From positions 17,786-81,785 of the forward strand of contig NZ_FNGH01000018.1 in NCBI RefSeq assembly GCF_900102875.1: a DNA stretch of 64,000 nt. The letters run 5' to 3'. Positions 28,947 to 39,400 of the stretch are shown piece by piece; positions within the stretch are counted from its first letter, which is position 1; every line of letters starts with the position of its first letter. The translations under genes and the position numbers were made by a program. This DNA comes from Franzmannia pantelleriensis. Lineage in GTDB: Bacteria > Pseudomonadota > Gammaproteobacteria > Pseudomonadales > Halomonadaceae. The notes below the pieces were generated by a model that was not told the DNA's origin, did not search any database, and saw only the letters and a list, made by a program, of their open reading frames with translations.

Positions 28947-30095
28947 ATGTGGCAGCGACTCGAGCGCCGCCTGGCCGACCAGCGCCAACGCGGCCTGTGG
29001 CGCCAGCGTGCCGGTGGCACGGCGGAATGCATCGATTTTGCCGGCAACGACTACCTCGGCCTGGCACATCACCTACGCCTGGCCGACGCCCAGGCAGCCG
29101 CCGCCCGCCGCCTGGGCGCCGGCAGCGGCGCCTCGCACCTGGTCAGCGGCCACCGTGACGTCCACGAGGCTCTCGAACAGCGCCTGGCCACGCTGGTCGG
29201 TCGGCCGCGGGCGCTGCTGTTCTCCACCGGCTATATGGCCAACCTGGCGGTCATGCAGACCCTGTGCAACACCCAGACACGCCTCTTCCAAGACCGCCTC
29301 AACCACGCTTCGCTGCTCGACGGCGCGGCGCTGTCCGGGGCGCGTTCGCGGCGCTTCCACCATCGCGATCTCGACGACCTGACCCGCCTGCTGGCGCGGC
29401 GCCCCGCCGGCAGCGACGCGCTGATCGTCAGCGACGGCGTGTTCAGCATGGATGGCGACGTGGCGGACATCCGCGGCCTGGCGGCGCTCGCCCAGCGCCA
29501 CGCGGCGACGTTGATGATCGACGACGCCCACGGCATCGGCGTGCTGGGCGAACACGGCGACGGCTGCGTGGGCCATGCCGTCGGCTGTGATCAGGTGCCG
29601 ATCCTGGTCGGCACCCTGGGCAAGGCGCTGGGCAGCTTCGGCGCCTTCGTGGCCGGCGACGCGACACTGATCGAGGCACTGATTCAGTTCGCACGGCCCT
29701 ATTGCTACACCACGGCGCTGCCCCCCGGGGTGGCCGCCGCCAGCCTGGCAGCGCTGGATATCGTCGACGCCGAACCCGAGCGCCGTGCGCGGCTAAGCAC
29801 CAATATTGCCCTGTTCCGCCGCCTGGCCCGCAACGCCTCGCTGCCGCTGCTCGACAGTCATACGCCGATTCAGCCGCTGCTGCTGAGCGAACCGGCCCGC
29901 GCCCTTGCGTGGCAAGCCACCCTCGCCGCCCACGGCTACCAAGTCGGGGCGATCCGCCCACCCACGGTACCCGCCGGCACCGCACGCCTGCGCATCACCC
30001 TCTCCGCGTCGCACACGCCTGCAATGATCGAGCAACTGGTCGCGACGCTGAACGTCTGCCAGCAACGCGAGCCCGACGCGCGATGCCACGCCTGA
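28947..30095 (+). CDS. bioF: 8-amino-7-oxononanoate synthase
   Basis: BioF condenses pimeloyl-ACP with alanine using pyridoxal phosphate. The 382-residue protein shows GSGASHLVSGHRDVHEALE (in parts: GSGASHLVSGHR), DDAHGIGVLGEHG and the PLP lysine in VGTLGKALGSFG. It follows bioB directly and overlaps bioH by 13 bases, indicating one transcript. Confidence 0.96.
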   Translation: MWQRLERRLADQRQRGLWRQRAGGTAECIDFAGNDYLGLAHHLRLADAQAAAARRLGAGSGASHLVSGHRDVHEALEQRLATLVGRPRALLFSTGYMANLAVMQTLCNTQTRLFQDRLNHASLLDGAALSGARSRRFHHRDLDDLTRLLARRPAGSDALIVSDGVFSMDGDVADIRGLAALAQRHAATLMIDDAHGIGVLGEHGDGCVGHAVGCDQVPILVGTLGKALGSFGAFVAGDATLIEALIQFARPYCYTTALPPGVAAASLAALDIVDAEPERRARLSTNIALFRRLARNASLPLLDSHTPIQPLLLSEPARALAWQATLAAHGYQVGAIRPPTVPAGTARLRITLSASHTPAMIEQLVATLNVCQQREPDARCHA

Positions 30096-30811
30096 TCCTG
30101 CTCCACGGCTGGGGCGTCGACGCGCGCATCTGGGCGCCCCTGGCGGCTCACTGGCCGGACGCCGAGGCGCCGGCCTGCCCCGACTGGCCGGGCTACGGCA
30201 CACGGGCGGCGCTCGGTGCGCCCGGTGATCTCGACGCTCTGGCCGATGCCATGGCCGCGGCGCTGCCAGCCGATGCGGTATGGGTAGGCTGGTCGCTGGG
30301 CGGGCTACTCGCCGCCGCTCTCAGCCTGCGCCTGCCCGCACCCCAGGGCCTGGTGATGCTAGGCATGGGGCCACGCTTCTGCCACCCGGCGGCGGTCAAC
30401 GAGGCGGCGCTGGGCGATTTCCAGCGCGCCTTCTCCCGTGCCCCCGAGGCCAGCTGGCGGCATTTCCTGCGTTGGCAGTCAGGCGGCGAACCCTCACCAC
30501 GCGACACCTACCGACAGCTCACCCGCCTGCTCGGCGACACGCCGCCGGCGACGCTGCCGACCCTGAGCGCCGGCCTGGCCCAGCTTAGCCAGCTCGACGC
30601 TCAGCATCTGGTACCGGCCCCACCCTGCCCGGTGGCCTGGCTATACGGCACCCGCGACCCACTGCTCGCGCCGAGTGGACTGCCATCTGGCGCCGAGGCA
30701 CTGCCCGACAGCGGCCACTGCGCGATGCTCTCACAGCCTGTCGCACTGGCCCGTGCGCTGCAGCGGCTGGCCGGCGACTTCAGTCACGCCAGCACGATGG
30801 AGCGCCGATGA
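30083..30811 (+). CDS. bioH: Pimeloyl-ACP methyl ester carboxylesterase
   Basis: BioH removes the methyl group from pimeloyl-ACP methyl ester, ending the methyl-disguised pathway. The 242-residue alpha/beta hydrolase has LLHGWGVDARIW, the serine elbow GWSLGG, an Asp in GTRDPLLAP and a His in DSGHCAML, completing the triad. Its place inside the operon, next to bioC, supports the specific call over a general esterase. Confidence 0.93.
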   Translation: MPRLILLHGWGVDARIWAPLAAHWPDAEAPACPDWPGYGTRAALGAPGDLDALADAMAAALPADAVWVGWSLGGLLAAALSLRLPAPQGLVMLGMGPRFCHPAAVNEAALGDFQRAFSRAPEASWRHFLRWQSGGEPSPRDTYRQLTRLLGDTPPATLPTLSAGLAQLSQLDAQHLVPAPPCPVAWLYGTRDPLLAPSGLPSGAEALPDSGHCAMLSQPVALARALQRLAGDFSHASTMERR

Positions 30812-31584
30812 ATATGCCCGCCCCCCTGGCTGCCACACGCTGGCAACGCAACGTGGCGCGAAGCTTCGGCCGCGCCGCGCCACGTTACCTGGCCCTGTCC
30901 GGCGCCCAGCAGCACATGGGCGAGGCGCTCTGGCAGCATCTTCCGAGGAGTGCCACGTCGATCCTCGACCTGGGCTGCGGCCCGGGACACTGGACCACGC
31001 GCCTCGCCACGCACTACCGCACCAGCGCCCTGGGCCTCGACCTGGCCCCAGGCATGCTCGCTGAGGCACAGCGGCGCTGTGCCGGGCGTGGCCACTGGCT
31101 ATGCGCCGATGCCGCTCGCCTGCCGCTGGCCGACGCCAGCCACGACCTGGTGTTCTCCAACCTCGCGCTGCAGTGGTGCCCGGACCTCGCTCAGGTGTTC
31201 GCCGAACTCCACCGGGTGTTGGCGCCCGGCGCCACGGCGCTGATCAACACCCTGGCCCCCGGCACCCTGGCCGAGGTCGCCGAGGCCTGGTCGCGGCCAC
31301 AGGCGCTACTCGACTTCCTATCCGCGGAACAGGTTGCCGCCAGCAGCCATGCTGCGGGCTTCAGCGTTCATATCGAGCAGGTTGCCGAGCGTTTTCACTA
31401 TCCGGACCTCGCTGCGGTAATGGCCTCGATCAAGGGCGTCGGTGCCCAGCAACCGCCTCCAGCCGGGCAAGCGCCGCTGACTCGCAGCGACCTGATGCGC
31501 GCCCGACAGCGCTACGAGCGCCTGCGTGAACCCGCGGGGCTGCCGGTGACCTACCAGCGGCTGACCCTGATCCTGCAGCGCTGA
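30808..31584 (+). CDS. bioC: Malonyl-ACP O-methyltransferase
   Basis: BioC methylates malonyl-ACP so that the fatty acid machinery can build pimelate from it. The 258-residue SAM-dependent enzyme has the motif LDLGCGPGHWT, LGLDLAPGMLAEA and LVFSNLALQWCPD, as in E. coli BioC. It overlaps bioH by four bases (ATGA) and is followed by bioD after 33 bases. Confidence 0.94.
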   Translation: MNMPAPLAATRWQRNVARSFGRAAPRYLALSGAQQHMGEALWQHLPRSATSILDLGCGPGHWTTRLATHYRTSALGLDLAPGMLAEAQRRCAGRGHWLCADAARLPLADASHDLVFSNLALQWCPDLAQVFAELHRVLAPGATALINTLAPGTLAEVAEAWSRPQALLDFLSAEQVAASSHAAGFSVHIEQVAERFHYPDLAAVMASIKGVGAQQPPPAGQAPLTRSDLMRARQRYERLREPAGLPVTYQRLTLILQR

Positions 31585-31617
31585 GCACTTGGCCAACGAC
31601 AACAGAACGAGGTTTGC

Positions 31618-32289
31618 ATGAGTGCCTACTTCATTACCGGCACCGATACCGATGCCGGCAAAACCCTGATCGCCAGTGGCCTGCTGACGCTGGCCCGGCG
31701 CCAGGGCCTGACCACCCAGGGTCTCAAGCCGGTCGCCTCAGGCTGTGAGTCAACCCCTGCCGGCCTGCGCAACCGCGATGCCCTGGCCTTGCAGGCGGCG
31801 TCCAGCCCGCCGTTGCCCTATGACGAGATCAATCCCTTTGCCTTCGCGCCGGCCATCGCCCCGCACCTCGCCGCCCAGCAGGCCGGTACCACACTCAGCC
31901 TCGCCGCACTGGCCGAGCGGCTGACGCCACGGTTGGCGGAGGCACGCGACCTGACACTGATCGAGGGCGCCGGCGGCTGGCGGGTGCCGCTCAACGCCGA
32001 CGAGGACCTCGCTGGACTTGCGACGCTATTGCGGCTACCGGCCATTCTGGTTGTCGGTGTGCGCCTCGGCGCGATCAACCATGCCCGCCTGACACTGGAG
32101 GCGATTCGCCGTGACGGGGTGCAGGTCGCCGGCTGGGTCGCCAACCGGGTCGATCCAGGGATGGACGCTGCCGAGGACAATCTGTCCAGCCTTACCCAGC
32201 AATTGGACGCCCCCTGCCTGGGCCGGGTCCCCTACCTGGCGCGCCCCACACCGTCCCAGGTCGCCGACCATGTCCAACTGCCGGAATAA
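31618..32289 (+). CDS. bioD: Dethiobiotin synthetase
   Basis: BioD closes the ureido ring of dethiobiotin using ATP and carbon dioxide. The 223-residue protein has the P-loop GTDTDAGKTLIASGLL, KPVASGCE and LIEGAGGWRVPLN. It closes the operon. bioA, needed for the step between BioF and BioD, is not in the window and must lie elsewhere. Confidence 0.95.
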   Translation: MSAYFITGTDTDAGKTLIASGLLTLARRQGLTTQGLKPVASGCESTPAGLRNRDALALQAASSPPLPYDEINPFAFAPAIAPHLAAQQAGTTLSLAALAERLTPRLAEARDLTLIEGAGGWRVPLNADEDLAGLATLLRLPAILVVGVRLGAINHARLTLEAIRRDGVQVAGWVANRVDPGMDAAEDNLSSLTQQLDAPCLGRVPYLARPTPSQVADHVQLPE

Positions 32290-32293
32290 CGCG

Positions 32294-32321
32294 TTGACTT
32301 GCTGGCGACCATCCGTAAAAT
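32294..32321 (+). promoter_or_regulatory. tRNA-Leu promoter
   Basis: TTGACT (32294-32299) and TAAAAT (32316-32321) have 16-base spacing, with a GC-rich stretch GGGCGGC just downstream, as expected for stable RNA promoters under stringent control. It lies 33 bases before the tRNA. Confidence 0.7.
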
Positions 32322-32354
32322 ATGGGCGGCTTAGTCAGCACTGCTGCCAAGGCT

Positions 32355-32439
<85 letters not shown>

Positions 32440-32641
32440 ATCAACGATGTCAGTCATTGCCATCAGTGATGCGCTGCGAGCGCTTCCAGCCGTTTTACCT
32501 CCCCACGCAAGTCTCCGTGCCTGGCCATGGCTAGCGGCGCGCCAACCACCCTCATTGCAAGCGCCTATCTCATCGGAATACATGCATGGCATCGCACTGT
32601 ATGATGAGCATGACATCGCTATACTGATATCGTCGCAACGC

Positions 32642-32668
32642 TCAAGCTGGCGCCAGCACAGCCGATAT
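32642..32668 (+). promoter_or_regulatory. Sigma-28 (FliA) promoter of the GAF/GGDEF/EAL gene
   Basis: TCAAGCTG, 11 bases, GCCGATAT. The spacing and boxes match the other nine FliA-type sites in this window. It lies 44 bases before the chosen TTG start codon. Confidence 0.75.
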
Positions 32669-32711
32669 CGACTCATATCGAGCATAGCGCTACGTTGAAA
32701 GGATCTTGCGA

Positions 32712-35531
32712 TTGAATGACCTGGTGACCTCACACGATGTCTTTCGCCGCCTGGCCGACAGCTTGTCGATAGCCACCGATGACGGGTTCTTCGCGCAGCT
32801 GGCGACCGCACTTAGCGAGATCATGGGCGTGGATTACGTAATGATCGCGCAGGTCGACGACGACGGCCTTCATGCCACCACGCTGGCGCTGTGCGCACGA
32901 GGCAAGCTGGTCGACAACATTCGCTATCCGCTGGCCGGCACGCCCTGCGAGCAGGTCACAGGACGTGCGCCATGCCACTTTTCACAGCATGTCTGCCAGC
33001 GTTTTCCCGATGACGCGCTACTCGCCGAGCTTGACGTCGAAGCCTACCTGGGCGTACCGATGTCTGCCCCCGATGGACGCACGCTGGGCCTGCTAGCCGC
33101 AATGCACTCGCATCCCATCAACACCTCGCGCCATGCCGAGGAGGTAATGCGCATTGCCGCTGCCCGCGCCGGTTCAGAGCTGGCTCGCCAGGAGAGCGAC
33201 CATCACCACCGCCAGCAACTGTTGAGCACCAACCGAGCCCTCAAGCTGCTTAGCCGCTGCAACGAGGCGCTGATTCAGGCGGATCACGAGCAGCAGTTGC
33301 TGGAGGCGATCTGCCAGTTGGCCGTCGAGATCGGCGGCTACCGTATGGCCTGGGTGGGCTACGCCCAGCATGACGATGAGCGACGCATCGAGCCCCAGGC
33401 TTCAGCAGGCAATGTGCAAGGGTATCTCGACCAGATCAGCCTGAGCTGGTCGGCACAGCACCCAAACGGCAAGGGCCCGTCAGGCAGGACGGTGCGCAGC
33501 GGCAAGCCGGTCATCATAAATGATCTGGCCAACGATCCAGGTTTCGTGCATTGGCGCGCGCTGGCCCTGCAGAATGGCTTTCACAGCATGATCTGCCTGC
33601 CGCTCAAGCGCGGCGGCCAGGTGTTCGGGATCCTCGCGCTTTATCAGTCGAACACACACCCGATCAGCGACGAGGAGCGCCAGCTGCTGTGTGAGCTGGC
33701 CGACAACCTGGCCTTCGGCATCGACACTCTGCGCCAGCGGATCGCCCAGCAGCGCATCCAGCGTGCCGTGCTCAAGATCGCCTCGGCGGTGTCGGCGCGC
33801 AGCGGCGAAGAGTTTCTCGACCAGTTGACGCATCATATGGCCGAAGCGCTGGACGCCGAGCTGGCTTTTATCGCGCGCCTCGACGAACGCGACTCGACAC
33901 GCGCCAATACCCTGACCATCGTTATCGATGGCCAGCGCCAGCCCAACTTCAGCTACACCCTGCCTGGTGCGCCCTGCGAGGACGTGCTGATCGAAGCCGA
34001 GTGCATCGTCCACGATGAGGCCGGCAAGCGCCTGCCGGTAGAGGGCCGCGAGGCGCTCACCTGGGTACGCGCCTACGCCGGGCGCCGGCTGGACAACGCC
34101 GCCGGTGAGCCGATGGGGCTACTCGGCGTGATGTTCGCCGAGCCACTGCAGGATACCGAGCTGGTGAGCAGCGTGCTGCAGATCTTCGCCGCTGGCGTCG
34201 CTGCCGAACTGGAACGCCAGGAAGACGAGACGCGTATCCGCCGCCTGGCCTATCGCGACCCGGGCACCGGCCTACCCAACCGCACCGCCTTCATGCAGCG
34301 CCTGGAGGGTGCCCTGGAAGCACCCGGCGGAGCGCGGCTGGGCCTGATGCTGCTCGATCTCAACCGCTTCAAGGACATCAACGATACCCTCGGCCACGAC
34401 ATCGGCGACAAGGTGCTGGCGGCGGTGGCCAACAGCTTCTCCGGTGCGTTAGTGGGCAACGAGTATCTGGCACGCCTGGGGGGCGACGAATTCGTGGTGC
34501 TGGCCGAGCCCAGCGACGTTTATGCCATCACCCACACCGCCGAGCGCCTGCTACGCTCGCTGGCAGCGCCGCTGCAGCTCGACGAACAGGCCTTCGAGCT
34601 CGATGCCAGCATCGGTATCGCCTTCTACCCTGACGATGCCGGCAGCGCCCGTGAGCTGCTCAAGCATGCCGATATCGCCATGTATCAGGCCAAGCAGCAG
34701 GACGTCCCCTTCCGCTTCTTCGAAGAGCACATGGGCGCCGCCCTCGCCTCGCGGCTGGTGATGGCCAAGCGGCTGGCCGCGGCCTTGACCGACGGCGGCC
34801 TCAGCCTGCACTTCCAGCCACAGGTCGATCTGGCCAGCGGCTGCCTGGTAGGCGCCGAGGTACTGTGCCGCTGGCACGACGACGAACTCGGCACCGTGAG
34901 CCCGGCCGTGTTCATACCGCTGGCCGAGGAGCGTGGCATGATCGTGCCGCTCGGCAACTGGGTGATCGATGCCACCTGCCGCCAGCTCGCCGCCTGGCAG
35001 GCCGCAGGCCTTGTCATGCCCGGCCAGTTGGCGATCAATGTCGCCTCGCGGCAGTTCGACGACAACCAGCTGATCGCCACCCTGCAACGCTGCTGCAGCA
35101 GGCATGGGGTTGCCGCCAGTCAACTGGGGCTAGAACTCACCGAAAGCGGCTTCATGAGCGACCCCGACCAGGCCGTGGCCATCACCGAAGCGCTCAAGCG
35201 ACTCGGCTTCGGGCTCTCCATCGATGACTTCGGTACCGGCTACTCGTCGCTGGCCTATCTCAAGCGCTTCGCTGCCGACAAGATCAAGATCGACATGTCG
35301 TTCGTCGCCGATATGCTTCAAAGTGACAACGACCACACCATCGTTACCACCATCATTGCCATGGCACGCAGCCTGAAAATGGAAACGATCGCCGAGGGCG
35401 TCGAGCATGCCGAACAGGCCGACGCCCTGCTGGCACTGGGCTGCCAGCAGGCGCAAGGCTATCACTTCAGCAAGCCGCTCACCGGCGAGCGCTTCGCCGA
35501 ACGCTGGTTGGCCCCCATCCTGGTCAACTGA
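32712..35531 (+). CDS. GAF-GAF-GGDEF-EAL cyclic di-GMP signalling protein
   Basis: This soluble protein of about 939 residues has an N-terminal GAF-like region (about 15-160), a second GAF domain (175-345), a third GAF-like region (350-500), a GGDEF domain with intact RLGGDEFVVL (about 595) and an EAL domain. The EAL signature reads EVL (GAEVLCRW), while the other EAL residues are kept (INVASRQF, ELTESGF, DDFGTGYSSLAYL, EGVEHAEQ). It may make or break c-di-GMP. TTG 32712 has AAAGGA at a good distance; TTG 32706 is an alternative. A FliA-type promoter ties it to motility. Confidence 0.9.
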   Translation: MNDLVTSHDVFRRLADSLSIATDDGFFAQLATALSEIMGVDYVMIAQVDDDGLHATTLALCARGKLVDNIRYPLAGTPCEQVTGRAPCHFSQHVCQRFPDDALLAELDVEAYLGVPMSAPDGRTLGLLAAMHSHPINTSRHAEEVMRIAAARAGSELARQESDHHHRQQLLSTNRALKLLSRCNEALIQADHEQQLLEAICQLAVEIGGYRMAWVGYAQHDDERRIEPQASAGNVQGYLDQISLSWSAQHPNGKGPSGRTVRSGKPVIINDLANDPGFVHWRALALQNGFHSMICLPLKRGGQVFGILALYQSNTHPISDEERQLLCELADNLAFGIDTLRQRIAQQRIQRAVLKIASAVSARSGEEFLDQLTHHMAEALDAELAFIARLDERDSTRANTLTIVIDGQRQPNFSYTLPGAPCEDVLIEAECIVHDEAGKRLPVEGREALTWVRAYAGRRLDNAAGEPMGLLGVMFAEPLQDTELVSSVLQIFAAGVAAELERQEDETRIRRLAYRDPGTGLPNRTAFMQRLEGALEAPGGARLGLMLLDLNRFKDINDTLGHDIGDKVLAAVANSFSGALVGNEYLARLGGDEFVVLAEPSDVYAITHTAERLLRSLAAPLQLDEQAFELDASIGIAFYPDDAGSARELLKHADIAMYQAKQQDVPFRFFEEHMGAALASRLVMAKRLAAALTDGGLSLHFQPQVDLASGCLVGAEVLCRWHDDELGTVSPAVFIPLAEERGMIVPLGNWVIDATCRQLAAWQAAGLVMPGQLAINVASRQFDDNQLIATLQRCCSRHGVAASQLGLELTESGFMSDPDQAVAITEALKRLGFGLSIDDFGTGYSSLAYLKRFAADKIKIDMSFVADMLQSDNDHTIVTTIIAMARSLKMETIAEGVEHAEQADALLALGCQQAQGYHFSKPLTGERFAERWLAPILVN

Positions 35532-35571
35532 GCGTCGGGCACGAGACTCAGCTCAGTGTTTCGCCCTCCTG

Positions 35572-36087
35572 CTACGTTGCGGGGCTCGGATTCAACTGCT
35601 CGAACTGTGCCAGCAGGTCATGTTCATTACCCTGGGTGGTGATATGGGCTACCAACGGCTTGCGATTACGCCCCATCCACTCGATCTCGTTACGCCCCTC
35701 GACCAGCGCGTGATTGGCCTCATCCGCCGTGACCGGGCACACCCCGTTGATCTTGAGAATCACCGCGCGCTCGCTGATATGCCCCTTCAACGGGCTGCCC
35801 TCACCAATCCGCAGTACCCTCAGGCCACTGCACTGCAGTGACTCCTCGGCAAAATGCGTCTCCCACTCCTCATCGGATAGCTCATCATCCTGCACGAGAT
35901 CATCGAGCTGTTGATTGATGTGAGTACACAGCAGCGCGGCGCCAAACAGCGCCACGCTTAGCGCCCCGACCCCCAGCGTAGGCAGCCCGCCAACGCGCAA
36001 CACCATCAAGGTGGTGACAGGCGCCGAGATCGCCGCAGCCCCCCATAGCACTATTCCCAGCAGCGTGCGCTCCCGATTAACGTCCAT
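35572..36087 (-). CDS. Membrane protein with a PDZ-like C-terminal domain
   Basis: This 171-residue protein has two hydrophobic segments at about residues 8-30 and 35-55, then an acidic stretch (DDELSDEEWETHFAEE) and a region with GEGSPLKGHISERAVILKING and EGRNEIEWMGR. The pattern of a pocket glycine, an aliphatic strand and a short helix resembles a PDZ domain. The start has GGGGAG seven bases upstream. It converges on the c-di-GMP gene. The function is unknown. Confidence 0.65.
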   Translation of the reverse strand: MDVNRERTLLGIVLWGAAAISAPVTTLMVLRVGGLPTLGVGALSVALFGAALLCTHINQQLDDLVQDDELSDEEWETHFAEESLQCSGLRVLRIGEGSPLKGHISERAVILKINGVCPVTADEANHALVEGRNEIEWMGRNRKPLVAHITTQGNEHDLLAQFEQLNPSPAT

Positions 36088-36474
36088 ACAGCTCTCCCCA
36101 AAGTATAGTTTTTATGACCTTGAGTTGTAGCGCATTTGGCAGCCAAATCGTGTCAAGAGATGTGCACTAACGTTTCCTGATAGTGGCATATTGATGCCGG
36201 ACGGTACTGGCCACGGGCAATCACCAGATCAATCACCGCACGGGCCATATCAAACGTATGTTTTACAATTGCAAATTAAAGACTTATGCCAGGACGCCGA
36301 TAATTCGGCCATAGGACATCCCCCCCCCAAATACCACCACCGAGAGACAGGGATTGTCCGTCGGCAGCTGCTTGGCGCACAACGATTGGACGTCCTTCTG
36401 ACGGTAAAAATGTGTTACACCTGTGTATGGCTGAGCCCCAAGGCAAGGCCCACATGGACGCGGAGGCAGTGACC
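36088..36474. other. Upstream region of the large PAS/GGDEF/EAL gene
   Basis: Nearly 390 bases without a gene. It contains a FliA-type promoter (36277-36303), a run of nine C residues at 36320-36328 and, on the minus strand, a likely start region for the PDZ-like gene with TATACT near 36095. Earlier ATG codons in frame with the large gene (36412, 36427, 36454) lack good ribosome-binding sites. Confidence 0.6.
36277..36303 (+). promoter_or_regulatory. Sigma-28 (FliA) promoter of the PAS/GGDEF/EAL gene
   Basis: TAAAGACT, 11 bases, GCCGATAA. Both boxes are close to consensus. The distance to the chosen start codon is about 170 bases, leaving a long leader with a C9 run. Confidence 0.75.
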
Positions 36475-39400
36475 ATGCAGACCCCGCCGCTACCCGGCAA
36501 TGAAACGCAACGTCTGCAGCACCTATGGCGCTACACCCTTCACGACCGCCGACGCGACGCGGCGCTCGATGAGGTGACGCGCCTGGCGGCAGAACTGTTG
36601 GATACCCCCATGGCGACGCTGTCGCTGGTCGACGAACACTGTCAGTGGTTCAAGAGCTCGCAGGGCATGCCCGTCGATCAGACGCCTCGGGACATCTCCT
36701 TTTGTGCCCATAGCATTCTTCAAAATGAGTTGATGGAAGTCGCCGACACCCATCTCGACCCACGCTTTGCCGCTAACCCACAGGTCACCGAGGCGCCCTT
36801 CGTGCGCTACTACCTGGGCGCCCCCCTGCTCACTCGCAACGGCCATGCCCTCGGTTCGCTATGCGTGCTCGACACTCAGCCCCGCGAGGCTAGTCAACAG
36901 CATAAGCAGATACTTACCCTGCTGGCTCGACTGGTGATACAGCACTTCGAGCTGGGCCTGGACGCCCGCTTCATGACCGCCGTGGACGCTGCCAATATCG
37001 GCGTCTGGGAACTGGATGTCGGCTCTGGCACCGCCTTCTGGAGCCGCGCCATCTATCGCCAGCTGGGGTTCGACGACACCCAGCCCAGCCAGGCTGAAGC
37101 CGCCATCGCCCGCTATCATCCCGACGACCAGCCGCAGCTGCGGCGCTGCCTGCGCGACGCCTGCGAGCAGCAGCGTGGGTTCGAGGTGATTCTCAGGCTG
37201 ATGGCGCCCGACGGTCGCTATGACTGGATGCAGCTCAACGGCGAGCCGCTGGTGGCCAATGGCGAAACGGTGCAGGTGCTCGGCACGGCGCGCAACGTCA
37301 ACCGGCTCAAACGCATCGAGCAGCGCCTGCAACAGCAGCACCAGCTCGACCAAGTGCTGGTCAAGGCGCAGTCATCGTTCATTTCCAGCGGCGACAGCCA
37401 CCAGGCTTTTGCACTGCTTCTCGACGATATCCTGGCCCTGACCGAGAGCGAATTCGGCTTTATCGGTGAGGTATTCCATGGCCACGATGGCAAGCCCTAT
37501 CTCAAGATTCAGTCGATAACCGATGTCGCCTGGGATCAAGCCCCTCGAGCGATGCTCGACGCCGCCCCAGATGGCCTCGAGTTCCGTAATCTCGACAACC
37601 TGTTCGGCCATGCACTACGCACTGGCCAGACGGTGATCAGCAATGCGCCCGCCAGCGACCCGCGCAAGGGCCAGCTGCCCACAGGGCACCCACCGCTGAA
37701 GAGCTTCCTTGGCCTACCGATCAGCCTCGAAGGGCGGGTGGTTGCCATGCTGGGGCTAGCCAACCGCCCCGGCGGCTACGACGATGCGATGGTGGAATTC
37801 CTTACCCCGCTGCTCAGCACCGCCGCCCATTTGGTCGACACGCTGCGGGTAAGGCGCGAGCATCAGCGTAGTCAGCAGAGCATCGCGCGGTTGTCCCAGG
37901 TCGCCCAGCGCACCAGCAATAGCGTCTTCATCTGCGATGCCAACGACCGTATCGAGTGGGTCAATGAAGGATTCGAGCAGCTCAGCGGCTACTCCTTCCG
38001 GGAGGCCCATGGCAAGCGCCCGGGTCAGCTGCTACGCGGTCCGGCCACCGACCCCGAAGCCAACGCCCGCATCGAAGCGGCGCTGGCGCGCGGCGAAGGC
38101 TTCGAGGAAGAGGTCATTCACTATCGCCGCGACGGCACCCCCTACTGGGTGCATATCCGCTGCGATGCCCTCTACGACGAGCAGGGTGAGCTGAGCGGCT
38201 TTATCGATATCCAGTCCGACATTAGCGAGCGCAAGGCCTTCGAGGAGCGCCTGAAGCTCGCCGCACGGGTCTACGACAATACCCAGGAAGGCATCCTGAT
38301 TACCGATGCCGAGCACCACGTGGTCGACGTCAACCCGGCCTGCTGTGACATTACCGGTTACACCCGTAACGAGATGATCGGCACCCATGCCACCCAGTTG
38401 AGCTCAAAAATACCTGGCGTCGCCGACGCCCAGGCGGTGATCGACCACCTGGCCGGCGGCGAGGACTGGCACGGCGAGTTTTCCGGGCGGCGCAAGAACG
38501 GCGAAAGCTACCCCGCCATGCTCTCGGTCTCGGCGGTCTACGACGACAGCGGCGAGTTGCTCAATCACGTGGCGGTGTTCTCGGACCTCACGCGCACCAA
38601 GCGCCACCACGAGGAGCTATTTCGCGCTGCCAACTTCGACAAGCTCACCGGGCTTGCCAACCGTGACCACCTGACCCAGAAGCTGCAGGATCTGCTCGAC
38701 TACGCCGAGGGCTACGACCAGTCACTGACGGTGTGCATGCTCGATCTCGACCGCTTCGGCAATATCAATCAGGTCTATGGTCACCAGCTGGCCGACCGGC
38801 TACTGGTGGCACTGGCCTCACGCCTGCAGGCGCTGATGGAGGAGCAGGGCAAGCTGGCGCGGGTCGGTGGCGACGAGTTCGCGCTGATCCTGCCCGAGTC
38901 GCATCAACGCCTCGAGTTTCTCGAACACCTCCGCGACGCTCTCGCCAAGCCGCTGATCGTCGACAATGAAACGCTCAGTGTCACCGCCAGCATCGGCGTC
39001 TCGACCTACCCTCAGGACGACAGCGACGCCGACATGCTGCTGCGCCACGCCACCCAGGCGATGTATCAGGCCAAGCAGCGCGGCGGTGACTGCTACCAGC
39101 TTTTCGATGCCGATCAGGACCTCCGCCTGCGCCGTCAGCGCGACCAGCTCAACCGGCTGGCAAGGGCACTCGATGACCAGGAGTTCGAGCTCTACTACCA
39201 GCCCCAGGTCGACCTTGCCCAGCAGCGGGTGGTGGGCGTCGAGGCGCTGATCCGCTGGCGCCATCCGCAACGCGGCCTATTAGCACCCGGCCATTTTCTG
39301 CCTCTGCTGGCCGGCACCGAACTGGAGCAGGCCATCGACGAGTGGGTGTTGGAAACCGCGCTGCGACAGTCCGATGCCTGGCGACACGCCGGCATGGCAC

